Positions 8,426 to 17,931 of a DNA stretch of 64,000 bases are shown in pieces. This DNA is from an uncultured Pelagibacteraceae bacterium (GTDB taxonomy: Bacteria > Pseudomonadota > Alphaproteobacteria > Pelagibacterales > Pelagibacteraceae). Made by a program: the position numbers and the translations under genes. Each line of letters opens with the position of its first letter. Within the stretch, counting starts at the first letter, position 1. The notes beneath the pieces were generated by a model. It made no database searches. It saw only the letters and a program-made list of their open reading frames with translations, and was not told the origin of the DNA. The stretch is taken from NCBI GenBank assembly GCA_902555065.1, contig CACDQQ010000002.1, positions 142,602 to 206,601 of the forward strand. The letters run 5' to 3'.

Positions 8426-8596
8426 ATGAAATTTTTAAAGAAGTTTTATAGACCCTTTTTATTAACCTATATTTTTTTGAGTATAGCTATCAGTTTTTAT
8501 CCATCATTTGATTTTTACTCACTAAAAGGTCAAATTCTTATAATTGCTGTTTCTTTTTTTAATGGGATGATGGGAGTTTACGTAAAAAAATTATAA
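8426..8596 (+). CDS. Small membrane protein, 56 residues
   Basis: Short ORF starting ATG at 8426 and ending at 8594-8596. The protein has a basic N-terminus (MKFLKKFYRP), a first hydrophobic segment (about 11-24) and a second (about 37-52), with a short polar loop between, so it would be a two-helix inner-membrane hairpin. It lies 11 nt after the MDR gene in the same direction, and its last codons overlap the 3' end of the convergent FAD oxidoreductase by 6 nt. I recognise no family. The amino-acid pattern looks coding rather than random. Confidence 0.55.
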   Translation: MKFLKKFYRPFLLTYIFLSIAISFYPSFDFYSLKGQILIIAVSFFNGMMGVYVKKL

Positions 8597-9694
8597 GACG
8601 TAGGGCTCGGGTCTTGCAGAGCTATTTAATACTCTTTCGACTGCGAAAACACTAATATCTATAGTTTGATAACTGCCTGTAGTTATTAATTCAGTTAGAG
8701 CTCTACCAATTCCTGGTGCTTGCATTAAACCTCTGCCGGTAAATCCTGAGGCCATATAAACATTTTCATATTTTGGATGTTTTCCAACTACAGCATTATT
8801 ATCTAATTTGTTACAATCATAATATCCAGCCCATCCACCTGTTAACTTTAGTTTTTCAAATGCTGGTATTCTTTTTGCAAGAGCAGGCCAAACTAATTCT
8901 TCAAAATCATTCCATGCAGGTTCGAGATCTTCTGCATCAAAAACTGAAATTGGAGAACCTGCCAAATATTCTTTTCCTTCTGGTCGCCAATATACTCCTG
9001 TTGTTAGATCTCCGGATAATGGCATCTCTGGAATATGTTTAGGGCATTTAACTCTAAAGACTGTGTGTTTTTGAGGTACTACAGGAATATCTTCAAGTAG
9101 TTCCTTAGTCCAACACCCAGCTGCGGAAATAATTGTCTTTGCATTAATTTCGGAAAGGCTTTTTACTTCTCCCTTAATAAATTCTGCCCCAAGATCAATT
9201 GCTTTATGCTTTAAAGCGCTATGAAATAAAAATGGATCTATCCATCCCTCACTTTTGTTATCAGTAAATGTTGCAGTTTCAATTCCTTCCTCATTAATAT
9301 AAGGAAAATAGTTTTTTAATTCAGAACCTTTTATATTTTTTGTACCCGCTTCACATTCTTTATGATTTTCTAAAGCTCTGTATTGCTCTTCTGCATGATC
9401 TGGTCCAAACATTAAAAGGTATCCATTAGGGACCATGCTAGCTGTTGGATTTGGATTTTTTTCAGTTTTCAATAGTTCTGGTATTTGAAATATAAATTCC
9501 CTTGCAAATTTTCCTAAAAGAATATTTTCTTTTTGAAAAAACTGTCGTCTAAATCCACCAAGTGATAATGGGAATGATGCAGTTTTATAAGTTGGATCCC
9601 TTTCAATGACTTTTACTTTTCTGCCCTCTTTGGACAAAAAGTATGCAGTTGCAGCTCCAATTATACCACCACCAACTATTACAACATCATCCAT
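8591..9694 (-). CDS. FAD-dependent amine/amino-acid oxidoreductase (DAO family)
   Basis: 367 residues with an N-terminal FAD-binding GGGIIGAATAYFLSKEG motif (about 7-23) and a C-terminal 'GFTGRGLMQAPGIGRALTELI' FAD/substrate segment typical of the glycine oxidase, sarcosine oxidase and D-amino-acid dehydrogenase superfamily. The substrate is probably an N-methylated or secondary amino acid, or a D-amino acid, oxidised to an imine, but the sequence does not settle it. It starts 1 nt after the tspO stop, so it is co-transcribed with tspO. The neighbourhood is rich in glycine metabolism, making sarcosine or dimethylglycine plausible. Confidence 0.82.
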   Translation of the reverse strand: MDDVVIVGGGIIGAATAYFLSKEGRKVKVIERDPTYKTASFPLSLGGFRRQFFQKENILLGKFAREFIFQIPELLKTEKNPNPTASMVPNGYLLMFGPDHAEEQYRALENHKECEAGTKNIKGSELKNYFPYINEEGIETATFTDNKSEGWIDPFLFHSALKHKAIDLGAEFIKGEVKSLSEINAKTIISAAGCWTKELLEDIPVVPQKHTVFRVKCPKHIPEMPLSGDLTTGVYWRPEGKEYLAGSPISVFDAEDLEPAWNDFEELVWPALAKRIPAFEKLKLTGGWAGYYDCNKLDNNAVVGKHPKYENVYMASGFTGRGLMQAPGIGRALTELITTGSYQTIDISVFAVERVLNSSARPEPYVL

Positions 9695-9695
9695 A

Positions 9696-10163
9696 TTAGT
9701 TTATCAAAAAAATGTTTATATTTAAAAGCAATGCAAAACAACACCATAACAAATATGGAATCATCAAGTACATGCTTAATAGACTTATATTCTTATATTT
9801 AATTACCAATAAAACAATAAATATAATTAACACAACGAGATTTAAAATTGCTAAAGAAATATTATGGAAACCAAAGAAAACAATACTCCAAGTTGTATTA
9901 AAAAAAAGATGAATGAAATACAAAAATACAATATTTAAATTTTTTGTATTTTTATGCCACACATTCCATATGGCTATCGCCATAAATAAATAAAGTAATG
10001 TCCATACCGGTCCAAATATCCAGTCTGGAGGATTGTATTGAGGTTTAGATAAATTTGAATACCAAGGTTCTTTAAAATTTATAGTAACCAAACCTCCAAT
10101 AAATGAAGCTGAAAACGTAGTAATTGCAAAGATAATAAAAGATAAAATTTTATTTTTTAGCAT
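9696..10163 (-). CDS. tspO: TspO/MBR-family tryptophan-rich sensory protein
   Basis: 155 residues with five predicted membrane helices. The family signature 'WYSNLSKPQYNPPDWIFGPVW TLLY' is visible near residues 34-57. TspO proteins bind porphyrins and, in photosynthetic alphaproteobacteria, affect pigment gene expression in response to oxygen; some act in stress responses. Here it precedes an FAD oxidoreductase by 1 nt and is divergent from an SDR gene with a gap of only 24 nt. The presence of tspO in a rhodopsin-bearing cell suggests a tetrapyrrole or oxidative-stress role, but this is inference. Confidence 0.92.
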   Translation of the reverse strand: MLKNKILSFIIFAITTFSASFIGGLVTINFKEPWYSNLSKPQYNPPDWIFGPVWTLLYLFMAIAIWNVWHKNTKNLNIVFLYFIHLFFNTTWSIVFFGFHNISLAILNLVVLIIFIVLLVIKYKNISLLSMYLMIPYLLWCCFALLLNINIFLIN

Positions 10164-10187
10164 TTAAGTACTATACAGCAGTTAAAT

Positions 10188-10946
10188 ATGAATAAAAAAG
10201 TAATTTGGATCACTGGTGGAAGCACAGGAATTGGTAAAGCGCTTGCACTAAAATTTGCTAATAATGGGTGGACAGTTGCTATTTCTGCAAGAAGAGAAAA
10301 TTTGTTAAAAGAAATTGAAGATAGGCATCAAAATATTAAATCTTTTCCACTTGATGTAAATGATAAGGAAAAATGTAAGTCTGTCTTTGAAAATATAAAA
10401 AAGGAACTCGGTGACATTGAAATTTGTTTTTTTTCAACGGGTACTTGGGATCCAAAAAAAGAAAAAGAAATTGATGTAGAGCAAATTGAAAATGTATTTA
10501 AAGTAAATTTTTTTGGAACATTAAATTGTATAAAAGCTGTTGAAACTCATTTTCGAGAAAGAGGAAAAGGTATTATTACCATTGTATCTTCGATTGCAGG
10601 ATACAAAGGCTTACCTAACTCAAGTGGCTATGGACCATCCAAAGCTGCTTTAAGTAATCTTGCTGAAAGTTTACATTTTGATTTTGGAAGATATGGCGTG
10701 AGGGTTTGTTTAGTTTCTCCAGGTTTTATCAAAACACCAATGACTGACAAGAATGATTTTAAGATGCCGTTTCTAAAAACTCCTGAATTCTCAGCAGACA
10801 AAATTTACGATGGGCTTATTAATGGTTCTAATTTTGAAATACATTATCCAAAGGAATTAACTTTGATACTTAAATTTTTAAAAATAATTCCTGATCGACT
10901 ATATTTTTATTTAATACGAAAATTAACTAAATTACAAAAAAAATAA
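10188..10946 (+). CDS. Short-chain dehydrogenase/reductase
   Basis: 252-residue classical SDR. The NAD(P) loop TGGSTGIGKALA is at residues 9-20, the NAG-type structural motif is replaced by FSTGTW, and the catalytic Ser-Tyr-Lys are seen in IVSSIAGYKGLPNSSGYGPSKAAL. The C-terminus carries hydrophobic and basic residues that may touch the membrane. The gene is monocistronic on the plus strand, convergent with the DUF3833 lipoprotein gene 2 nt away. SDRs are often found beside the amine-oxidase/DUF1365/CFA-type lipid cluster that follows here, so a lipid or aldehyde substrate is possible. Confidence 0.85.
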   Translation: MNKKVIWITGGSTGIGKALALKFANNGWTVAISARRENLLKEIEDRHQNIKSFPLDVNDKEKCKSVFENIKKELGDIEICFFSTGTWDPKKEKEIDVEQIENVFKVNFFGTLNCIKAVETHFRERGKGIITIVSSIAGYKGLPNSSGYGPSKAALSNLAESLHFDFGRYGVRVCLVSPGFIKTPMTDKNDFKMPFLKTPEFSADKIYDGLINGSNFEIHYPKELTLILKFLKIIPDRLYFYLIRKLTKLQKK

Positions 10947-10948
10947 AA

Positions 10949-11497
10949 TTAATCTTTAACAAACATTACAGTCAACTCAGCGACTTTAATTCCAAATTTT
11001 GTCATTTTAGCTCTGTTGATAGCTACTCTTTCGTCTTGCATAAATATCCAATCATCAAAAGTAATTTTGATATTTTTTCCTTTCACTGGAACTAACAAAA
11101 CATACTCAAATTTAAATGCTGGGCCATACGAATACCCCCTAGCCTTTCCAACTACATCGCCTGCGGTTCCCTCATAATTATGTTCATCAATTTTATCTAT
11201 TACCCATTGCCTATTTTGTATTTCACCGTCATTCCAAATAAATTTTTCATCTAATATAAGTTGTTTGCCATCCCACTTGCCGTCCAAGTCTGCTGAAAAT
11301 TGTCTTGTAACTTTACCTGATCTGTTTTGGAGTATGCCCCAAGCTTTGACGTTTCCGCTTAAATATTCTTCAATTATTAATCTTGGTTTTTGATCTTTAA
11401 AATCTTCTGGTTTCATAGATTGATTATTTATACAGCTTGTAATTAATCCTGTAAAAATTATCAATAAAAATACTTTAAAAAATTTTTTGTTAATCAT
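10949..11497 (-). CDS. DUF3833-family lipoprotein
   Basis: 182 residues. The N-terminus has a hydrophobic core and a lipobox LITSC with the acylated cysteine at C22, so the protein is likely anchored in a membrane on the periplasmic side. The body with 'GNVKAWGILQNRSGKVTRQF' and 'WNDGEIQNRQWVIDKID' blocks matches DUF3833, a lipocalin-like family that is repeatedly found beside CFA-synthase-like, DUF1365 and amine-oxidase-like genes. Its molecular function is unknown; binding or moving a modified lipid is one idea. It is the last gene of the long glycine-riboswitch unit, 1 nt after the methyltransferase. Confidence 0.82.
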   Translation of the reverse strand: MINKKFFKVFLLIIFTGLITSCINNQSMKPEDFKDQKPRLIIEEYLSGNVKAWGILQNRSGKVTRQFSADLDGKWDGKQLILDEKFIWNDGEIQNRQWVIDKIDEHNYEGTAGDVVGKARGYSYGPAFKFEYVLLVPVKGKNIKITFDDWIFMQDERVAINRAKMTKFGIKVAELTVMFVKD

Positions 11498-11498
11498 A

Positions 11499-12680
11499 TT
11501 AAATTTTATTTTGCATGGAAAATTGAATTAAATCTATATTCTTTGATTTAAACCCTGCTTCACAATATGACAAATAAAAATGCCACATGCGTTTAAATTT
11601 ATTATCAAATCCATGTTTTGAAATCTCTTCCCATTTTTTTAGGAATTCATCTCTCCATATTTTTAAGGTACTGGAATAGTGAGATCCATATGACTCATAT
11701 TTTTTAATTTCTAAACCGTTGCTACTTGATAAATCATATAATTTTTTTTTTGATGGCAAAAAACCTCCAGGAAATATGTATTTTTGTATAAAGTCTTCTT
11801 TGGTTTTATATCTGTCAAATAAACTATCATCGATCGTTATCGCTTGTATTGCGGCCCTTCCGTTCTCTGATAAATTTTTTTTAATACTTTTAAAATAGTT
11901 TACTAAATAATTTTGCCCAACCGCTTCTATCATTTCTATAGATGCGATAGAGTCATATTTGTCTTTTACATCTCTATAATCTTTCAAAAATATATTCACT
12001 TTTTCATTCAATCCATTTTCAAATATTCTTTTTTTTGAAAATTCAAATTGCTCTTTAGAAATTGTTATACAATCTAATTTTACATCATAATTTTTACCCA
12101 CATATTCAGCAAAGCCACCCCAGCCACAGCCAATTTCTAAAATTTTATTTCCTAAATTTGGCTTTATTAATTCTGTAAGCTTTTTATATTTATTTAATTG
12201 AGCAGAAAATAAATCATCTTTTTGTTTTTCAAAAATTGCACTTGAATAAGTGAGTGAAGGATCTAACCATAATGAAAAGAAATCATTTCCTAAATCATAA
12301 TGTTTTGAAATATTTTTCTTACTCCTACTCTTGTTATTTTTTATGAAAATACTCTTTAGTTTATTAATCATTGATAAATCAAAAATACCTGAAAATTTAT
12401 AAACAAGTTTTATATTTTTAGCTGTTATTTCTATTAGATTAGTTAAATTATCTGTTTCAAATTCATTTCGCATGTAAGCTTCCGCAAGTCCTACACTTCC
12501 TGATTTAATTATTTGAAGTGTTAAACCAGGTTTGTTAATTTTAACCTTAGCTCTTAATAATTCACTCTCATTACCAAACTTATATATTTTGCTGTCATGA
12601 TTTTGAATTTCAAGAAATCCATGTTTTATTAGTTTGAGAGAATTAAATACGATTTTATCTGACAAAAGATTAAAATTCAT
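11499..12680 (-). CDS. cfa: Cyclopropane-fatty-acid synthase-like SAM methyltransferase
   Basis: 393 residues of the CFA/mycolic-acid methyltransferase family, which adds a SAM-derived methylene or methyl group across the double bond of acyl chains in phospholipids. Seen are the N-terminal lipid-binding region, 'SKHYDLGNDFFSLWLDPSLTYSSAIF' (its conserved YDLGNDF motif), the SAM loop LEIGCGWGGFAEY (about 181-193), and 'FIQKYIFPGGFLPS' near the C-terminus. It overlaps the DUF1365 gene by 4 nt. In some proteobacteria the homologue in this gene set makes methylated or furan fatty acids rather than cyclopropanes, so the product is uncertain. Confidence 0.88.
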   Translation of the reverse strand: MNFNLLSDKIVFNSLKLIKHGFLEIQNHDSKIYKFGNESELLRAKVKINKPGLTLQIIKSGSVGLAEAYMRNEFETDNLTNLIEITAKNIKLVYKFSGIFDLSMINKLKSIFIKNNKSRSKKNISKHYDLGNDFFSLWLDPSLTYSSAIFEKQKDDLFSAQLNKYKKLTELIKPNLGNKILEIGCGWGGFAEYVGKNYDVKLDCITISKEQFEFSKKRIFENGLNEKVNIFLKDYRDVKDKYDSIASIEMIEAVGQNYLVNYFKSIKKNLSENGRAAIQAITIDDSLFDRYKTKEDFIQKYIFPGGFLPSKKKLYDLSSSNGLEIKKYESYGSHYSSTLKIWRDEFLKKWEEISKHGFDNKFKRMWHFYLSYCEAGFKSKNIDLIQFSMQNKI

Positions 12681-13444
12681 TTTTTTTCAAAAGTAATATT
12701 ATTTTTTATTTTTATGTTTTTTTTAACTAACTTAACTCCCTTTAACCATAATTTTAATGCTTCAAAATGAATTGCGGCAATAACTTTAAAGGTCATTAAA
12801 GGGTGAGAAATATAAGATATAAGCATATTTTTATTGTTAATTTCTTTTGCAACCCCATCTTGTGAAGCATATAACAATTTTCCCTCCTTATCACTTTGAT
12901 CAATTATTACTGATAACATTTTTTCAGGTTTAAGGATTCTAAAATTGTATTTACTTTTCATTTCAATAAATGGTGAAACGAAAAACTTCTTCTCACAGCT
13001 ATTTGTAATTATTTTTTCGTCGTTGACTTTAAATATATAAGTATGTTGCTCACCAAATGTGTTTTTAACTTCATACAATATAGCTATAATTTTTGAATGA
13101 TTATCATAAACGAAAAAAATACTTAATGGATTAAATACGTAACCAAATATTCTAGGATAACAAAGTAATTTTACCTTTATATTTTCAAATTGAATGTTGT
13201 TTGATTTTAAATTTTCTATTACCCAAGCTTTTAAATCACTACCATCTCTAGATCCGTGATCTTTGTCATAAAAACTTAAAATATTAAAACTATTATTAGA
13301 AAAAATTTTAATTTTTTTTTGTATCAAATTAATTTCATCAAGATCTAAAAAGAGTGAAAAAACGTTGTATTTAAAAAAGTGATATTTTGGCTTAAATCTT
13401 TTATGAATTACCTTACCTTCGTAAATATTGGAATTTTTAATCAT
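12677..13444 (-). CDS. DUF1365-family protein
   Basis: 255 residues starting with 'IYEGKVIHKRFKPKYHFFKYNVFSLFLDLDE', then 'GYVFNPLSIFFVYD' and 'FYVSPFI'-like blocks (here FFVSPFIEMKSKYNF) that define DUF1365. The family is nearly always encoded between an amine-oxidase-like flavoprotein and a CFA-type methyltransferase, as here, with overlaps of 8 nt and 4 nt on its two sides. No catalytic function has been established to my knowledge; a role in supplying or shaping a membrane lipid product is inferred from the constant neighbours. Confidence 0.85.
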   Translation of the reverse strand: MIKNSNIYEGKVIHKRFKPKYHFFKYNVFSLFLDLDEINLIQKKIKIFSNNSFNILSFYDKDHGSRDGSDLKAWVIENLKSNNIQFENIKVKLLCYPRIFGYVFNPLSIFFVYDNHSKIIAILYEVKNTFGEQHTYIFKVNDEKIITNSCEKKFFVSPFIEMKSKYNFRILKPEKMLSVIIDQSDKEGKLLYASQDGVAKEINNKNMLISYISHPLMTFKVIAAIHFEALKLWLKGVKLVKKNIKIKNNITFEKK

Positions 13445-14675
13445 TTAGGTTTTCAATCATATTAATGGATGATTTTATTCCATCTTCATGAAAACCGTAA
13501 CCAAAATAACTTCCACAAAACAATACATTTCTTTTATTTTGTATTTCTTTTAATAATTTTTGATTATTCAAAGCATCTTGATCAAAATAAGGGTGGGTAA
13601 AAGTAACTTTTTGCAGGACTTTTTTTTGATCTATTTCAAAAAAAGGATTTAAAGTTAAGAAAATATTTTTTTCTGTTTTCAAGTTTTGCAATAAGTTAAG
13701 CCAATAAGTAAGCGATGTTTTGCTAATATCTGATTTATCAACCAAGGAATTCCATGAAGACCAAACTTTTTTATTATTTGGCATACATACATCATCAGTA
13801 TGTATTACTGCTAGATTGGGTTTATATTTAAAATTTGAAAGTATTTTTTTTTCATCATCAGTTGGCTCGCTCAAAATTTTCAATGCATCATCTGCATGAG
13901 TAGCGATAACAACTTTATCATAGTCAAAAAATTCGTTGCTAGCACCATAATATATTTGAACACCAATTTTATTTCTTTTTATCGAACTAATTTTGTAATT
14001 TTTAAAATATTCTCCACTTATTTGAGTTAATACTTTCTCTACATAAGTTTTACTTCTGTTGGTGACTGTGTACCATTGTGGTCTATTTTTTAATTTAAAA
14101 AGTCCATGATTTTGAAAAAATTTTAAGAAAAATTTAATTGGCATTTGGTTTGCTTCTACTGGTGGCATAGACCAGATAGCAGAAACCATTGGGATTAGAT
14201 GAAAATTAATAAAATTTTTTGACCATTTATTTTTTTCAAGAAATTCACCAAGAGTAACCTCTTCATTTAAACTTTTAATTTGATCACACTTTTTGTAGAA
14301 ATTTATAATATCAAAAAACATTTTTAAAAATTTTAAATTAAAAAGATTAACTTTATTTGCAAAAATTCCGTTTAAGCCTCTGCCACAATATTCATAATTT
14401 GTATCTTTTACAGAAACAGAAAATGACATATCACTTTTTTCAATTTCAATTTTTAATTCATTAAAAAAATTTATGAGATTTGGATAAGTTTCATGATTAA
14501 AAACAATAAAGCCAATATCTACAGGAACTTTTTTACCATTAATAAAAGTATCTAAGGTATATGAATGACCACCAAAATGATCTTCACTTTCAAATAAATC
14601 AACATGGTGTTTTTTGGAAAGCTTTTGTGCTGCTGATAAACCAGAGATTCCTGATCCAATTACTGCAATTCGCAT
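13437..14675 (-). CDS. Amine-oxidase-like FAD flavoprotein (lipid cluster)
   Basis: 412 residues. The FAD dinucleotide motif IAVIGSGISGLSAAQKLSKKH opens the protein (about 3-23), followed by 'ESEDHFGGHSYT' and the C-terminal 'NVLFCGSYFGYGFHEDGIKSS' FAD segment. This flavoprotein type always travels with DUF1365 and CFA-like genes and in Rhodobacter-like bacteria acts on methylated fatty acyl chains. Here its start lies only 5 nt after the gcvP stop and it overlaps DUF1365 by 8 nt, so it joins the glycine-cleavage genes to the lipid genes in one apparent transcript. Confidence 0.82.
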   Translation of the reverse strand: MRIAVIGSGISGLSAAQKLSKKHHVDLFESEDHFGGHSYTLDTFINGKKVPVDIGFIVFNHETYPNLINFFNELKIEIEKSDMSFSVSVKDTNYEYCGRGLNGIFANKVNLFNLKFLKMFFDIINFYKKCDQIKSLNEEVTLGEFLEKNKWSKNFINFHLIPMVSAIWSMPPVEANQMPIKFFLKFFQNHGLFKLKNRPQWYTVTNRSKTYVEKVLTQISGEYFKNYKISSIKRNKIGVQIYYGASNEFFDYDKVVIATHADDALKILSEPTDDEKKILSNFKYKPNLAVIHTDDVCMPNNKKVWSSWNSLVDKSDISKTSLTYWLNLLQNLKTEKNIFLTLNPFFEIDQKKVLQKVTFTHPYFDQDALNNQKLLKEIQNKRNVLFCGSYFGYGFHEDGIKSSINMIENLND

Positions 14676-14680
14676 TAAGG

Positions 14681-17551
14681 CTATGCTGCGTCTTCTTTAA
14701 ACTCATCCATGCTAGGACATGTACAGAATATATTTTTATCTCCATAAACATTGTCTACCCGGGCAACTGGAGGCCAAAATTTATTTTGTTTTAGAAAATT
14801 TGCAGGATATGCTGCTTCTTGTCTTGAATATTTATGTTCCCATACATCTGATGATAATTCAGTATCAGTGTGAGGAGCGTTTTTAATTGGATTATCAATT
14901 TTATCAAATTCACCTGATTTAATTTTTTCAATTTCTTGTTTAATCTTAATTAAAGTGTCACAAAATCTGTCTATTTCTGATAACCCTTCACTTTCAGTTG
15001 GCTCTATCATCATAGTACCAGCTACAGGCCATGACATAGTTGGTGCGTGAAATCCAAAATCTATCATTCTTTTCGCAATATCTTCTTCGGTTACTCCTGT
15101 TTCAGACTTAATATTTCTAATATCAATTATGCACTCATGTGCAACATTGCCATTTGTACCTTTGTACAAGATCGTAAAGTGATCTTTTAGTCTGTGAGCA
15201 ATATAATTTGCGTTTAAAATTGCCACTTGAGTAGCAAGCTTTAATCCTGCTGATCCCATCATTTTAATATACATCCAAGAGATTGATAGAATACTTGAGC
15301 TACCCCAAGGAGCTGCTGATACTGCTCCAATTCCGCTTGTTGGTCCGCAATCTTTTATCACTGGATGATTAGGCAGATAAACTTGTAAATGTTTTTTACA
15401 AGCTATAGGTCCCATTCCAGGTCCACCACCACCGTGAGGAATACAAAATGTTTTATGCAGATTAATATGACAAACATCTGGACCAAAATTTCCAGGCTTT
15501 GCAACTCCAACAAGGGCATTTAAATTTGCCCCATCCATATAGACCTGTCCACCATGTTTATGAACTAACTCACAAATATCAGTTATTTTTTCCTCAAATA
15601 CTCCATGGGTAGATGGGTAAGTTACCATTAAAGCTGCGAGATTTTCTGAATGTTGCTCTACTTTTTTCTTTAAATCGTCGAAATCTACATTTCCCTCTTT
15701 ATCACAATTAACAACAACCACTTTCATTCCAACCATTTGTGCGCTTGCTGGATTTGTACCATGTGCCGAACTTGGGATTAAACATATATTACGATGAGCT
15801 TCATCTCTATCTAAGTGGTACTTTCTTATAACCATTAGACCTGCATATTCTCCTTGAGCGCCTGCATTAGGTTGTAGAGAAACACCGGAAAAACCTGTTA
15901 TAGATCTCAACCAATTTTTTAAATCAGTAAACAAATCTCTAAAACCTTCCATTTGTTCAACTGGAACAAAAGGATGAGGTTCTGCAAATTCTTTCCAAGA
16001 AATCGGGATCATTTCAGCAGCAGCATTTAACTTCATTGTGCACGAACCAAGCGCTATCATAGTTCTATTCAATGCTATATCCTTATCCTCTAGCTTTTTA
16101 AGATATCTAAGCATTTCAGTTTCTGAATGATATAAGTTAAAAATTGGATGCTCTAAATATTTTGAAGTTCTTAATAAATTTTTTGGTAAATTAGGTAATT
16201 TAACTGAAGGATCCTCTTTTTTTATTGATTCTGCAGCATTAAAAATTTTTAATAATTGATTTACTCTATAAACGTTTTTTCTTTCATCGAAAGAGACAGC
16301 AAGCATTTCAGAATTTACTTTTCGTATATTAACTTTCTGATTTAGAGCATTTTTATAAATCTGATCAGTCTTTTCTTTGGTAATAATTGTAACAGTATCA
16401 AAAAAATAATCAGAATAAATTTCATAACCTGACTGTTTTATTTTATCAGCAAAACTTTTTGCTAATTGAGAAACTCTTTCAGAAATATTTTTAATTCCAT
16501 CTGGACCATGATAAATAGCATATGCTGCTGAAACAATTGCTAATAAAGCTTGTGCAGTACAAATATTGCTTGTCGCCTTATCTCTTCTGATGTGTTGCTC
16601 TCTAGTTTGTAAAGATAATCTATATGCCTTGTTACCATGTCTATCAACCGACACACCAACAATTCTACCAGGCATCGATCTTATATACTCGTCTTTAGTT
16701 GCAAAAAATGCTGCATGTGGGCCTCCATACCCCATTGGTATTCCAAATCGCTGAGAGCTCCCAACAGCTATATCAGCACCAAGTTCTCTTGGTGTTTTTA
16801 ATTTTGCTAATGCTAATAAATCACAAGCTAATACAGCCTTACCGTTTTTTTTATGAATTTTGCTAATTGCTTCACTAGGATCTTTAATATCTCCTAAAGT
16901 TCCAGGATATTGTAAAATTCCACAAACTAAATCCTCTTTTAATTGATCTAAAACTTCATCTTCTTTTCCAACTAAAACTTTTAAACCCATTGGCTCAGCT
17001 CTAGTTTGAATTACATTTATTGTTTGAGGATGGCAATCCTCGGACACAAAAACTAAATTACTATCTTTTTTATTTAATCTATGACAAAGACCCATGGCTT
17101 CTGCTGCTGCTGTACCTTCATCCAATAAAGAAGCATTAGCGATATCCATTCCAGTAAAATCTACAATCATTTGTTGAAAGTTTAACAACATCTCAAGTCT
17201 TCCTTGAGCTACTTCAGGCTGATAAGGTGTATATGATGTATACCAACCTGGATTTTCTAATATATTTCTTAAAATTACATATGGCGTATAAGTTCCATAA
17301 TAACCCATTCCAATAAAATTTGAGTAAACATGATTTTTTTTTGAAATTGCTCTTAATTTTCTTAACGCCTCATATTCTGAATTTGACTCTCCGATATTCA
17401 GCTCACCTTTAAATATTATTTTTTCTGGAACAGTGTTATTCATTAAATCATCTATTGATTGATAATTTAATTCTTTTAACATTTTTAATTGGTCTTCTTC
17501 AGAAGGTCCAATGTGTCTTTTAATAAAATCTTTTTCTGAATTTGGTAACAT
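14681..17551 (-). CDS. gcvP: Glycine dehydrogenase (decarboxylating), P-protein
   Basis: 956 residues, the usual length of the fused alphaproteobacterial/E. coli-type P-protein. It decarboxylates glycine on PLP and passes the aminomethyl group to lipoyl-GcvH. The N-terminus FIKRHIGPSEEDQ, the two homologous halves and the PLP-lysine segment INLHKTFCIPHGGGGPGMGPI (about residue 710) are present. It overlaps gcvH by 1 nt, and the downstream flavoprotein gene begins after 5 nt. Expression should follow the tandem glycine riboswitch ahead of gcvT. The released CO2, NH3 and methylene-THF feed one-carbon and nitrogen metabolism. Confidence 0.98.
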   Translation of the reverse strand: MLPNSEKDFIKRHIGPSEEDQLKMLKELNYQSIDDLMNNTVPEKIIFKGELNIGESNSEYEALRKLRAISKKNHVYSNFIGMGYYGTYTPYVILRNILENPGWYTSYTPYQPEVAQGRLEMLLNFQQMIVDFTGMDIANASLLDEGTAAAEAMGLCHRLNKKDSNLVFVSEDCHPQTINVIQTRAEPMGLKVLVGKEDEVLDQLKEDLVCGILQYPGTLGDIKDPSEAISKIHKKNGKAVLACDLLALAKLKTPRELGADIAVGSSQRFGIPMGYGGPHAAFFATKDEYIRSMPGRIVGVSVDRHGNKAYRLSLQTREQHIRRDKATSNICTAQALLAIVSAAYAIYHGPDGIKNISERVSQLAKSFADKIKQSGYEIYSDYFFDTVTIITKEKTDQIYKNALNQKVNIRKVNSEMLAVSFDERKNVYRVNQLLKIFNAAESIKKEDPSVKLPNLPKNLLRTSKYLEHPIFNLYHSETEMLRYLKKLEDKDIALNRTMIALGSCTMKLNAAAEMIPISWKEFAEPHPFVPVEQMEGFRDLFTDLKNWLRSITGFSGVSLQPNAGAQGEYAGLMVIRKYHLDRDEAHRNICLIPSSAHGTNPASAQMVGMKVVVVNCDKEGNVDFDDLKKKVEQHSENLAALMVTYPSTHGVFEEKITDICELVHKHGGQVYMDGANLNALVGVAKPGNFGPDVCHINLHKTFCIPHGGGGPGMGPIACKKHLQVYLPNHPVIKDCGPTSGIGAVSAAPWGSSSILSISWMYIKMMGSAGLKLATQVAILNANYIAHRLKDHFTILYKGTNGNVAHECIIDIRNIKSETGVTEEDIAKRMIDFGFHAPTMSWPVAGTMMIEPTESEGLSEIDRFCDTLIKIKQEIEKIKSGEFDKIDNPIKNAPHTDTELSSDVWEHKYSRQEAAYPANFLKQNKFWPPVARVDNVYGDKNIFCTCPSMDEFKEDAA

Positions 17552-17931
17552 TATGCTGACGTCTCCTTTGTAAATTTTTCATATTCTTCTTTACTCATAA
17601 GACTATCCATTTCAGATTTGTCTTTTATTTTAAGTTTAAAAAACCATGCAGACTCTTCTGGGTCTTCATTTATTTTTGATGGATCATCAACTATCATTTG
17701 ATTTGTATCTATAACTTCTCCACTAACAGGAGTGTAAACATCACTAGCAGCTTTCGTTGACTCAACCACTCCAGCAGTTCCATCTTTATCAACATTTGAA
17801 CCTTTCTCTGGGAGTTCTGCAAATACTATATCCCCAAGCATTTCTGTTGCATGCTTGGTTATTCCAATTGTAGCTTCTTCTCCATCTAGTTTAATCCACT
17901 CATGTTCTTTTGAATATTTAACTTCAGACAT
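17551..17931 (-). CDS. gcvH: Glycine cleavage system H-protein
   Basis: 126-residue lipoyl carrier of the glycine cleavage complex. The lipoylated lysine is K60 in [20 protein letters not shown], and the N-terminal '[20 protein letters not shown]' is typical. It shuttles the aminomethyl group from GcvP to GcvT and is re-oxidised by dihydrolipoamide dehydrogenase, which is not encoded in this window. It overlaps gcvT by 8 nt and gcvP by 1 nt, which suggests tight translational coupling of the complex. Confidence 0.98.
   Translation of the reverse strand: MSEVKYSKEHEWIKLDGEEATIGITKHATEMLGDIVFAELPEKGSNVDKDGTAGVVESTKAASDVYTPVSGEVIDTNQMIVDDPSKINEDPEESAWFFKLKIKDKSEMDSLMSKEEYEKFTKETSA

Noticed and set aside
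8773..9042. Plus-strand ORF of 89 codons
   Set aside because: Antisense shadow of the FAD oxidoreductase; Leu/His/Gln-rich with no motif, signal peptide or ribosome site.
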